Below are positions 50,374 through 60,918 of a stretch of DNA of 64,000 bases, piece by piece. The stretch is from Sanderia malayensis (lineage: Eukaryota; Cnidaria; Scyphozoa; Semaeostomeae; Pelagiidae). The stretch lies in NCBI GenBank assembly GCA_013076295.1, contig RQOL01000718.1, forward strand, positions 4,092,001-4,156,000. The letters run 5' to 3'. The notes under the pieces are model-generated. The model was not told the origin of the DNA. It made no database searches and saw nothing but the letters and a program-made list of their open reading frames with translations. Position 1 is the stretch's first letter; every line of letters starts with the position of its first letter. The position numbers and the translations under genes are program-made.

Positions 50374-50473
50374 CGTCAAATGGGCTACGGCTGCGTGATA
50401 AATTCAACTCATTGTGTTGCGTCACATTAATTAGCAAAACGACCTGTTCTGATTGGTCGATTCTCTGCGATTG

Positions 50474-50512
50474 TGACGTAGCATGGATAGTGGATATAGT
50501 GTATTATAAAAG
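50474..50512 (+). promoter_or_regulatory. Promoter-like sequence (CRE-like and TATA)
   Basis: TGACGTA at about 50474-50480 resembles a CRE half-site, and TATAAAAG at 50505-50512 is a good TATA box about 200 bp before the ATG of the candidate exon at 50708. The predicted start of transcription would be near 50540. Motif matches alone; no other evidence. Confidence 0.35.
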
Positions 50513-50707
50513 CCAGTGCAAGTATTGGGCATTTCAGATGTTTTCTCATCTACACAGATTAAGCTGCTAACGTTTATCATAAGTGATTACACATATATTT
50601 GACTTGTTTGATTAATTTCAACATATCCATAGTGATAATACAGCTGTGTATAGCAAAGTGTTTCACCATTTTCAATCGCAGCTTTGCACCACATTGGATA
50701 CCTAAAC

Positions 50708-50764
50708 ATGGGTAACGAAATATCAAACAGGGAACACGAAGTCTCAACAGAGAACCAGGTCGAG
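50708..50764 (+). CDS. Candidate first exon of a small unknown protein, MGN start
   Basis: ATG opens MGNEISNREHEVSTENQVE (19 codons), ending at a good donor GAG|GTGAGA. A Met-Gly-Asn start is compatible with N-myristoylation. A possible second exon in matching phase is 51806-52186, giving a product of about 145 aa. The upstream TATA box fits. No family recognised, and the gene itself is a hypothesis. Confidence 0.3.
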
Positions 50765-51251
50765 GTGAGAAATAACATCTACAAACATTCAAAACGTATT
50801 GATGAACTAAGGAGTATAGATTTAACTGTCTATCGCTCATATTACACCTCTTATATTTTAGAGACCAGTTACATATTATACTAGAGCAAGCAGATGGCTT
50901 TCAAACCAAACCAGTCAAATACCAAGTATTGTGACAGGAATCTGTGGTGCATAATCATTTATTTACTTCTTCTTGTTTACACAAAATTATCTCTTTCTTT
51001 AAGCTTTCATATCATTGTTTACTAATTTCAATGTTTGATCATTTGTAGATTGTTTATTCGATAGAGCTGAAAAGTTATTTGTTTGACCACGATAGAGCAT
51101 CCACAAGGTGGGAGGAGGAGAATAATCATTTAAAAATGAGTACAGATTAACTTTTATGATATGAATTGAAAACCAGTAGCTAATAACAGCGTGCTATTAA
51201 CGTAAATAAAAACAAATGAAAATTACTGTGCCATTAGCTGACAGTCACATT

Positions 51252-51683
51252 CTAAACATATTTACAAAATGTTGCGTCGCCATAGGAGTACTCGAGCATT
51301 TTTGGACTTTTCGGCAATATCATCTGAGCAGTCAATATCTTGTATACTTTGTCGCCTATTTCCACTTCTGTTTCGTTCCACTCTGGACAAATGTACTTGG
51401 TTGCTTGCCACATGCTATGTGCGATTATATTGCTGTGATGGATGAATTTGGCACTTGTGTCTCTCTCGAGAGCCATCTCTCTCGCCACTGTCTGATTGAC
51501 AATTATGCTTGCAACTGTACAGTCCTCCTGCTCCTCTGTCACAATGTCCATCACTTTTAAATCAATTGCTGATTTCAATTCAAGTGACGCAACCATGTGA
51601 CAGGCCGAGCCAGCTGAGGAGAGGCCCTTTGGGGAAAAGTGCTCAAAATGCGCAAAGAAACCATCTAAAAACGAAGGAGACAA
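51252..51683 (-). CDS. Unknown open frame, left arm of a palindrome (143 codons)
   Basis: An open frame on the minus strand that is a close copy of the plus-strand frame at 51806-52186. From VASLELKSAIDL onward the proteins differ by about nine residues in 105 aligned, and nucleotide changes are split between silent and replacing. No motif recognised. Upstream the frame extends to MSPSFLDGFFAHFEHF, which is broken by a stop in the other arm. Confidence 0.35.
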   Translation of the reverse strand: MSPSFLDGFFAHFEHFSPKGLSSAGSACHMVASLELKSAIDLKVMDIVTEEQEDCTVASIIVNQTVAREMALERDTSAKFIHHSNIIAHSMWQATKYICPEWNETEVEIGDKVYKILTAQMILPKSPKMLEYSYGDATFCKYV

Positions 51684-52168
51684 ATCAGTAGGCTCATTTT
51701 CAAATCAATTTGTCCACTTTCTAAACGATTTGATCTGGGCCCAATGATTTGTCTCCTTCGTTTTTAGATGGTCTCTTTGCGCATTTGAAGTAGTTTTCCC
51801 CAAAGGACCTCTCAGCTGGCTCGGACTGTCCCATGGTTGCATCACTTGAATTGAAATCAGCAATTGATTTAAAAGTAATGGCCATTGTGACAGAGGAGCA
51901 GGAGGACTGTACAGTCGCAAGCATAATTGTCAATCAGACAGTGGCGAGAGAGATGGCTCTCGAGAGAGACACAAGTGCCAAATTCATTCATCACAGCAAT
52001 ATAATCGCATACAACATGTGGCAAGCAACCAAGTACATTTGTCCAGAGTGGAACGAAACAGAAGTAGAGATAGGGGACAAAGTATGCAAGATATTGACTG
52101 TTCAGATGATATTGCCGAAAAGTCCAAAAATGTTCGAGTACTCTTATAGCGACGCAAAATTTTGTAAA
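51262..52168. repeat. 0.9-kb palindrome, arms ~425 bp
   Basis: 51262-51684 is the reverse complement of about 51745-52168 with a few percent divergence and a spacer of about 60 bp. Terminal motifs or a target duplication typical of a transposon were not found at its ends, so this may be an inverted duplication rather than a mobile element. Confidence 0.88.
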
Positions 52169-52186
52169 TTAAACTTCCAATGGTAA
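51806..52186 (+). CDS. Candidate second exon / unknown open frame, right arm of palindrome
   Basis: After a possible acceptor (TTTTCCCCAAAG) the frame reads DLSAGSDCPMVASLELKS and stays open to a stop at 52186, 126 codons. It includes VTEEQEDCTVASIIVNQ and CPEWNETEVEIGDKV. Phase 0 matches the exon at 50708-50764. If that splice is used, the intron holds an inverted copy of this exon, so the transcript would fold into a long hairpin. Function unknown. Confidence 0.3.
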   Translation, partial: DLSAGSDCPMVASLELKSAIDLKVMAIVTEEQEDCTVASIIVNQTVAREMALERDTSAKFIHHSNIIAYNMWQATKYICPEWNETEVEIGDKVCKILTVQMILPKSPKMFEYSYSDAKFCKLNFQW

Positions 52187-52189
52187 ATG

Positions 52190-52866
52190 AAAAATCACTA
52201 AAAAACTTTTAATCTTTTATGCTCTAAAATGAAGCCAGGACATTCTGGACCGAGATTACTTTCAATTCAATACCCCTTTTTACAAGAATTAATTATGTTG
52301 GGTAAATTTTGCCTTCACAGTGAACTATGACAGTGAACTATTTATTTGAAATCGTTTTATAGACAAAATAACTCCTCAATTAAACCTAAAAACTATATGA
52401 AAATTTAACTTGACATTATTATACTCCTTCTTAGAACTTTAAACAAGAAAATTAACAGCAAATCAATCCAAAAATCATATAATGTGCGATTGCTCTAATT
52501 GGGCCTAGGCGTTGTAAACAAACCGAAGGAACTTCGAAGTATCACAAATTGAAAAAAAGAAGTAAAGCTACCTGTTGATATTTGTCTCCTCTCATCACAG
52601 AAAGACTTTTTAAAATTCTTGTTAGAGTCTTACTGGTGAAGCCTAGCAGATAAAAAAATTGCAAGGGTCAAGTCTTCTCGCATATGGTCTGCAAATTTCC
52701 CCTGTTTTCCCTCTCTTTCTTGAGTATGGAGTTCTCTTGGAAACTCCGAGGTAACTGGTTCACGCAGGATCCTTATTGCTAATTGATTAGCCAACCACAA
52801 TTCATTAATAAAAAATAGAAGAGCTGGGCAACAACTGTCCACCTTGTGGCCTTGAGTTCAAGGTTG
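52190..52866. repeat. Diverged partial copy of the 49316-50373 element
   Basis: Collinear similarity to about 49800-50373, for example the GGGCCTAGGCG block at 52500-52510 against 50012-50022, TTTTTAAAATTCTTGTTAG, and an end reading GGCCTTGAGTTCAAGGTTG. No left end or target duplication found. Confidence 0.75.
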
Positions 52867-52869
52867 ATC

Positions 52870-53130
52870 ACAACACGTCATATATGCTCCTGCGCAGTAC
52901 TAATAACTACACAACTGCGCATGCTGACTACCTTTCTCCTCCGCATAACGTAACCCTAACCCTAAAACTAACTCTAACCCTAAGGCCCATGCATCGGTCA
53001 TTAGGGACACTGCCACGTCATATACGCTCCTGCACAGAACCGATAACTACGCCACTGTGCATGCTGATCACATTTTCCTCCGCATTACATAACCCTAACC
53101 CTGAGGCCAATGCATCGGCCATTAGAACCA
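52870..53130. repeat. Two ~125-bp direct repeats with telomere-like CCCTAA runs
   Basis: Two units beginning CACGTCATATA(T/C)GCTCCTGC and ending with TAACCCTAACCCT and GGCC(C/A)ATGCATCGG. The CCCTAA runs at 52951-52984 and 53090-53102 are only two to four hexamers long. A third unit lies in the same orientation at 56360-56465, beyond the large palindromic element. Confidence 0.8.
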
Positions 53131-53135
53131 CACTG

Positions 53136-56100
53136 GGTTAGTCCCCGATGTATGCGTCCTATAAGGTCCCGAAACATTAAATTCATATATATCCTATAGG
53201 AGCTAAGGGCCTACCTTTACCTATAGGAACATTGTTCCTAGGTACAGGCAGGCCCTTAGCAAGTCATATATATCCTAAAGGGTCCTGAAACAATCTATAG
53301 AGGTACAGTACATTACATTATATTTCTGAATAAGTGTAGATATAGTAAACAGACGTATATAACAGTAGATAGAATGTATCTAGTGTATATAAGGACGGTG
53401 AAGTACATTCTAGGATATATTTCTGAATGAGTGTAGATATAGTAAGCAGACGTATATAGCGGTAGATAGAATGTATATTGTGTATATAAGCATGGTGGAA
53501 GTACATTCTGGGATATACTTCTCAATATGTGTAGATATAGTAAACAGACGTATATAACAGTAGATAGAATGTATCTAGTGTATATAAGGACGGTGAAGTA
53601 CATTCTAGGATATATCTCTGAATAAGTGTAGATATAGTAAACAGACGTATATAACAGTGGATAGAATGAATATAGTGTATAAAAGCTTGGTGAAAGTACA
53701 TTCTAGGATATATTTCTGAATGAGTGTAGATATAGTAAGCAGACGTATATAGCGGTAGATAGAATGTATATAGTGTATATAAGCATGGTGGAAGTACATT
53801 CTGGGATATATCTCTGAATAAGTGTAGATATAGTAAACAGACGTATATAACAGTAGATAGAATGAATAGAGTGTATATAAGCATGGAGGAAGTACATTCT
53901 ATGATATATTTCTGAATAAGTGTAGATATAGTAAACAGACGTATATAACAGTAGATAGAATGCATGTAGTGTATATAAGCATGGTGGAAGTGCATTCTAG
54001 GATATATCTCTGAATAAGTGTAGATATAGTAAACAGACGTATATAACAGTAGATAGAATGTATCTAGTGTATATAAGGACGGTGAAGTACATTCTAGGAT
54101 ATATTTCTGAATGAGTGTAGATATAGTAAGCAGACGTATATAGCGGTAGATAGAATGTATATAGTGTATATAAGCATGGTGGAAGTACATTCTGGGATAT
54201 ACTTCTCAATATGTGTAGATATAGTAAACAGACGTATATAACAGTAGATAGAATGTATCTAGTGTATATAAGGACGGTGAAGTACATTCTAGGATATATT
54301 TCTGAATATATGTAGATACAGTAAACAGACGTATATAACAGTAGATAGAATGTATACGGTGTCTACAAGGATGACGGAAGTGCGTAGGACATGTGTCTGC
54401 ATAGGTTTGGAGGAGATAGTTAACAAGGGTGTATAACATTCTTTATCTAGTACAACGCAAATGTTTCGGTTATAGAAACTGATCAAAGTCAGAGACACAA
54501 GTAGATTCATCTGCGATCGTGCACACATTTTCACTGTTCGGAGTTTTCTACTTTCACTGTTCAAAATGACAGAAGAGACCAGAATCTTAAATCTTCAAAT
54601 ATTGGATTTCATGCCACAAAGTAGCGAATTGCTATGTATTCTTTCTAACTATTGTTATACACCTGTGTTTACTACATCTGCATGTATGCAGAAGTATATC
54701 CTACATTGTACTTCTACCGTCCTTGTTTACACTTCATACATTCTATCTACTGTTATACACCTCTGTTTACTATATCTACATGTATTCAAAAAGATATCCT
54801 ACATTGTACTTCTACTGTATTATATAAACTACCTACATTCTATCTACTGCTATATACGTCTGTTTACTGTATCTACATATATTCAGAAGTATATTCTAGA
54901 ATGTACATCACCGTCCTTATATACACTACATGCATTCTATCTACTGCTATATACGTCTGTTTACTGTATCCACATATATTCAGAAGTATATTCTAGAATG
55001 TACATCACCGTCCTTATATACACTACATGCATTCTATCTACTGCTATATACGTCTGTTTACTGTATCTACATATATTCAGAAGTATATTCTAGAATGTAC
55101 ATCACCGTCCTTATATACACTACATGCATTCTATCTACTGCTATATAGGTCTGTTTACTGTATCCACATATATTCAGAAGTATATTCTTTAATGTACTTC
55201 ACCGTCCTTATATACACTACATACATTCTATCTACTGTTATATACGTCTGTTTACTATATATACACTTATTCCATAATATATCCTAGAATGTACTTCCAC
55301 CATGCTTATGTATATTTACACTATACACATTCTATCTACTGTTATATACGTCTGTTTACTACATATACACTTATTCAGAGATATATCCTAGAATGTACTT
55401 CCACCATGCTTATGTATATATACACTATACACATTCTATCTACTGTTATATACGTCTGTTTACTATATCTACACTTATTCTATTCAGAAATATATCCTAG
55501 AATGTACTTTCACCATGCTTATATACACTCTATTCATTCTATCTACCGTTATATACGTATGTTTACTATATCTACACTTATTCTATTCAGAAATATATCC
55601 TAGAATGTACTTTCACCATGCTTACATACACTATACACATTCTATCTACCGTTATATACGTCTGTTCACTATGTCTACACTTATTCTATTCCGAAATATA
55701 TGCTAGAATGTACTTTCACCATGCTTATATACACTCTATTCATTCTATCTACCGTTATATACGTCTGTTTACTATATCTACACTTATTCAGAAATATATG
55801 CTAGAATGTACTTTCACCATGCTTACATACACTATACACATGCTATCTACCGTTATATACGTCTGTTCACTATATCTACATTTATTCTATTCCGAAATAT
55901 ATGCTAGAATGTACTTTCACCATGCTTATATACACTCTATTCATTCTATCTACTGTTATATATACGTCTGTTTACTATATCTACACTTATTCAGAGATAT
56001 ATCCTAGAATGTACTTCCACCATGCTTATATACACTCTATTCATTCTATCTACCGTTATATACGTCTGTTTACTATATCTGCACTTATTCTATTCAGAAA

Positions 56101-56352
56101 TATATGCTAGAATGTACTTCCACCATGCTTATATACACTATACACATTCTATCTACTGTTATATACGTTTGTTTACTATATCTACACTTATTCAGAGATA
56201 TATCCTAGAACGTACTGTACCTCTATACATTGTTTCGGGACCCTTCAGGATATATATGCCTAGATCAATGTTTCTGGACCTTTAGCTCCTATAGGATATA
56301 TATGAATTTAATGTTTCGGGACCTTATAGGACGCATACATCGGGGACTAACC
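53136..56352. mobile_element. 3.2-kb foldback element with tandem-repeat arms
   Basis: Ends GGTTAGTCCCCGATGTATGC and complement; the outer ~165 bp on each side are inverted single-copy sequence with TCCTATAGGAG-type blocks. Inward, each arm is an array of a 97-98-bp unit (GTAGATATAGTAAACAGACG starts at 53336, 53433, 53531, 53628): about 11 units on the left to about 54360 and about 14 units, inverted, from about 54840 on the right. The central 54430-54640 is unique. Open frames in all phases through both arrays are artefacts of the repeat. No coding gene seen and no clean target duplication. Confidence 0.88.
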
Positions 56353-56359
56353 GGACACG

Positions 56360-56465
56360 GTCATGTCAAACATGTTCCTGCGCAGTACTAATAACTACAC
56401 AACTGCGCATGCTGACCACCTTTCTCCTCCGCATAAGGTAATCCTAAGCGTAGCACTAAGGCCAA
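56360..56465. repeat. Third copy of the ~125-bp direct repeat
   Basis: Shares GCGCAGTACTAATAACTACA and the following ACTGCGCATGCTGA with 52870-52990, in the same orientation. The telomere-like run is degraded (TAATCCTAAG). It shows that the 53136-56352 element lies within what was a local tandem array. Confidence 0.8.
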
Positions 56466-56485
56466 TGGCTAATGATAAATTGACA

Positions 56486-56536
56486 AAAATATATATATTT
56501 ATATATATATATTGTATAGTGTATTAATATATATTT
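56486..56536. repeat. AT-dinucleotide microsatellite
   Basis: Interrupted TATATATATA runs immediately before the Penelope-like fragment. Confidence 0.9.
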
Positions 56537-56542
56537 GGGTGA

Positions 56543-57163
56543 CCTCATGGGCAGCTTGCTAAGGAATGCAGACAAGCTCTTAAAGAAAGTGAAATCAAGA
56601 TCAAAGTAGTGGAAAAGGCAGGAAAGTCATTAAAGAGATGCTTGTGCCGCTCTGATCCCTTCAAACGTACAGGTTGTGAAAATGAAAAATGTCATCTCTG
56701 CAAAATAGGTTCTGACGTCAACTGCAAGAATAGGGAACTGGTTTACGAGATGAAGTGCCAAGGCTGCCAAAACGAAGAAGGAATGTATATCGGGGAAACA
56801 GCGAGAAGCATAGGCGAAAGAATAAACGAGCACATCTCCGGATATGAGAATAAAAGTAAAAACTCTGTCTTCCATAGACATATAGTCGACGAACACCAAG
56901 GTATCCCACAGGAAATCGAGATCAAAGTTCTAGCTAATTGTCGAAATGATGCTATGCTCAGGCAGGTTACAGAGGCCTTATACATTAAGGAATTAAAGCC
57001 AGTAATAAACATGAAAGAAGAATGGGGAAACACGAACAATATGAGAGAAAGACGCAACAAGTATAATGATTCGAGGAACTTAAAAACAAAAGAAAAGATC
57101 GATCATCGAACACGATCAACAGTTGAGACGCAACATTCGAAAACAAACAGTTCATCTCACTGA
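56543..57163 (+). pseudogene. Penelope-like element remnant: C-terminal GIY-YIG endonuclease
   Basis: The frame is open from just after a stop at 56540-56542 to the stop at 57163, so it has no proper start: this is the 3' end of a longer ORF. A Cys-rich linker (CLC, GCENEKCHLC, KCQGC) precedes the GIY-YIG nuclease signature GMYIGETARSIGERINEH, and EALYIKELKPVIN closes the domain. The CCHH-type linker plus GIY-YIG is the arrangement at the C-terminus of Penelope-like retroelements. The reverse transcriptase part is absent, which fits 5' truncation during insertion. A stand-alone host GIY-YIG gene is the alternative. Confidence 0.75.
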
Positions 57164-57611
57164 TGTAGCTACCGAAGGGCAGCGAAAAATTTTTGAGGAA
57201 AAATGAAAAATAAAATGTAAGTACATGTTATGTGTGTTTAATTATGGTGCAAAAATGAATTTACCAAAATATAATGATAAATTATAAATACAAATACCAA
57301 CTTGAATATCTACCTATCACCTATCAGTATTTTAATTTGATCTTTACATTATAAACCATCTTTAGACTGCAGTATCTAAAGGTGGTCAACATGCGCAGTA
57401 GCATATTACGCACTTATACGACGGCGAAGAGAGAATAAAAAACATGGTGGGAAATTGACAACATTAAGATCTGGTTTGTTGGGAGTTTATGCACATTCAT
57501 TGAGAGTTTTATGCGAAACATTTATCTAGCTGAACTGCCAGCACTCTAGTGCTGTTTTTCATGATAAATTGTAAGAAGTTAGATAAGCTGCTCTTATAAA
57601 ACACCGTTACC
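57164..57611. other. Short intergenic region, likely promoter of the next gene
   Basis: AT-rich; no repeat or gene recognised. An ATAAAACACC run at 57596-57605, just before the start codon at 57612, is not a convincing TATA box. Confidence 0.4.
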
Positions 57612-59020
57612 ATGGATAATAAAGATGACGCTGATGTTACAAACGAAAACATTGACCCAGAGTTGGAAAAGAAAGATGAATTCTCGAATCTAAATGATGG
57701 TGATGATGGTGTAACATTGCCACTTGATGATGACCAAGAGCTGAATGACCAAGAACGCATTCAGTTGTTCGAGAAAGGCCTGAAATTTAAATCTAACCAC
57801 AGTTATCAACACGCTTTGTTGTGTTTTCTGGGTTGTGTCAAAGGTTTAAAGCAAACTGCAAACTTTCCATTGCTCCCGAATTGTTTGCAAAACATTGCAA
57901 GCATCTATGCAAAGTTCGAAGACTTTACAAAAGCAGTACAGTTCATGCAAGCTGCTAAATTGTACTACGAAACTGCGATTATAGGAACAAGAGAAGTTGG
58001 AGTGGGTGGAAAAGGAGATGATGGTTATCAAACGATGGATGAAAATGCCACAGAAGAAGATGCAAAAAAAGCAAATGAGTATGAAAAATTATCACACGAC
58101 TGTTTGAAACAGAAAAACATCAATTTGGCTTTGGAATATTGCGGCAAATCGACGCAATTAAGGCGAAAAGTTTACGGAGAAAATCATGGGATCGTTGTGA
58201 AAAGTCTGGATTTGTTTACAATGATTTATGCGGAGATGGGCAAAATGCAGTACACTGAGGCTATTGGTAATCTAGAGAAGAAGGTTACATTTGAAGATGA
58301 AGCAAAACAAGATAAAGATAAAACTGATAATAAAGAAAATAAAGATACAGATGATGGGAAAATAACACAGGTAATGTGTAGTTATCTTATTCATGAGATA
58401 ACACTTTGCCACATGATTTCTCGTTGGTGGCTTGTACCCCCAAGCCCCCACCTCATGTAGTCACAATGTCACAATGCACTTCATAGCCTTTTTAACAAGT
58501 TTTAGTGGGAGGGGGCAAATAATGAAAAGGGACCTATTGGGACTGGGGGGCAAAATTGAGGAATGGAGGAGCATTTGCCCTCAGTGTTAATGTTAAAAAA
58601 GGCCCTGATGCCCTTGGGTATCAGCAAGATAACATAAGGGAATCCTATTATCTTCATGTCAGTGATTTTCTTGTATTATTTTGATGTTAGTGAGCGTTAA
58701 ATAGTAATTTCATGTTTTTGCAGGATGTTGAAGAAGAATCTGGCGAGGGAAATGAAAAAAATTCCCACAGAGCAGTTAATGGTCAGAATATTGAGACAGA
58801 AAATACAGATATAAGTGAAATATCCAGACATTTCCTTTCCTTCAGACAAATCATATTTGTAATTTTTCTTTCTGCAATTGTTGCCGTGTTCATAACCTGG
58901 TTTTGGTGCAAATTTTCTGGAAACAAGATTTGCCCATCATATAATTATATGTCAGAAAGACTAAGGTATAATTACTATTATCACGTGAAATCATGGTTTG
59001 ACAAAGGCAAATATATCTAG
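57612..59020 (+). CDS. Consortin-like TPR membrane protein (351 aa, 2 exons)
   Basis: Exons 57612-58370 and 58724-59020, phase 0. The N-terminus is acidic; residues 48-225 read as TPR-like helices (LFEKGLKFKSNHSYQHALLCF, split here only by its own helices, then LQNIASIYAKFEDFTKAVQF). A Lys/Asp/Glu-rich linker (about 228-285) leads to one hydrophobic segment at about 295-315, then a short Tyr-rich tail (RYNYYYHVKSWF). Overall order, TPR-like region then single C-terminal membrane segment, matches consortin, a trans-Golgi receptor implicated in connexin sorting in vertebrates. The name rests on my memory of that family and is tentative; another tail-anchored TPR protein is possible. Confidence 0.55.
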
Positions 59021-60918
59021 TTGTTTGTGAAAGGAAATTGAACAATCAAGGGATTTTGTAATTGTAAATAGAACTTATGATAGAACAGTAGCATAGAAGC
59101 AGGGACCTTAGTTTTACCGACTTTCCAGTCTGAAATCCATTGTTTTCAAATTTGTCAAAAATTTGTTTGCCCCCCCCCAAAAAAAACTGAGCTCCCATGA
59201 TGCCCCTGAAATATAAGGCTAAAAACTGTGTAGAAACCAAATCTTTTATCTTAATGTGGTAGTATTGTTACTTGTTAGTAGTTAGGAGTAGCATAACTTG
59301 TTTAATAATATTGAGTACATGACAGAACAAACCATTAATTCAAATTGACATTTATCTTGTTACTTTCAGAGAAGAATATGCATTTTGTAATGGTGGCTTA
59401 ATTTTATATGGCTGATAAATATATACATGACAACACAGTTTCTTCCTTGTAATGCGATCTGGTTGAAGCTTTTGAAGATTGAGTTAAGACCTTTAAATCC
59501 TGATGAAATGTAACTCTTCTTGGGTGTGTCGACCACGCCGCTGATGGGCTTGGGTTACGAAACTCGGGCTGTCAGTTGTTTGAGCTGTGTGCATGACAAA
59601 ACATGTAACCTTGACCTGGATCAAAAAACAGTGCCGAAATAGCGTCATGCTGTGTTGTTCCCTTTGTGCAAATCTCATCCGTCGTAATTACAACATTTTC
59701 AGTAAATTATCTATTTATTTTGTTAAAGTGAAAACAGGTGCATGGAGCTGCTCAATGCTCACCATAATCGTCATCGTATATTTTTGTCTCAAACGAGTAT
59801 TACTTTCGTGCCAACAACAGATATAATTAAATCATTTACCCGCACGTGGTCTATATTCAACTTGTACTTCCTACTTTCACTTCAATTATTTCAAAATACA
59901 GCATGGCTAAAACGATGCCGTATAAGGCATGTGTAAATCTAGCTTGGTAAACTTTCACTGGGGCTCGTGTCTTCGCTTACTTTCTCTTCGCAAACACGAC
60001 CTTCCTTCATAAGTTTCATAAGATAATTATAAAGCGGTAAAATCTAGGCTTTTGTGTCCCAGACATTTGACATTGTAACTAAACTTGCGACAATAAACTA
60101 TCTATATTACATCATCAGATTTATTTAGTACAGGATCGTTGAACTCGAAAAAAGACAAAAGGGCTTTCCTTTAACACAATCCACACAATACCTAAACTGA
60201 ACAATGCTTATTGAAAATCGAAAAAAACTTAACTTCGTGGAACGTGACTTTGGTAAATTTGCGGCCTATGTAATTCTACTTCCTTCTGAAGCGACAACAT
60301 TTGCTTACAAATGTCATAGTGATTCAATTGATAGAAATAGTTCACGGTACTTTTCAATAAAATCTTACGGAACAGTACAAATAGGTGGGGTTAAAGTACT
60401 TACATTTGCGGTGATAAGGTGTATGGACTCTTTTGGCCTGCCAAGAAAGTAAATAAAACCATATTGAATTCTGCGAAAGTAATTTTTTTTGGCTGTTGAT
60501 TTGAAGGCCTGTCGTCTGCGCGCGCAGGGGTAAGGTGTCTTCTTTGTAATTCCCTATAACTAGGGACATACCCTGATGACAGAGTTAAATCAAGCGTACA
60601 CTTCTTAGGGAAAGGACCCGTGCTTCATAACAGCGACAAATATACAAGATTTCTGCATTTGCAGCTAGCTTGGTTCACAACAACGAATAAGTAAGTCGAT
60701 GGTGTCATTTGTATTTAGTTTCAATGAGTATTAGTACTTACATTAACTTTAATTTTTTTGGTTTCCCGGAACTTACATTCGCATATACATGTGACAGTGA
60801 GAACAAGCGATATAACGTGTCCTGATTTTGGACATTTCCTGCTCAATCTCGTCACAAGTATACGTCAGTTGCAAACTGTTTATTTTACTTGCAGATATTT
60901 TCAGTGTTATTATCAACT
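59021..60918. other. Intergenic between the TPR protein and IRF
   Basis: The left part is probably 3' UTR. The open frame at 60204-60452 is not recognisable. Just upstream of the IRF start, TTACTTGCAG at 60885-60894 looks like an acceptor, so the IRF gene probably has a non-coding first exon in this region. Confidence 0.5.

Noticed and set aside
53313..56285. Many long open frames on both strands reading YIHSIYRYIRLLTIST-like repeats
   Set aside because: They are translations of the 97-98-bp tandem unit, open in several frames at once, with no start context or splice structure.
57150..57230. Hammerhead-ribozyme-like CTGATG ... GAAA just after the GIY-YIG stop
   Set aside because: Penelope-like elements can carry hammerheads, but the core here reads CTGATGT rather than CTGANGA and I could not form a convincing stem III with a cleavage site.
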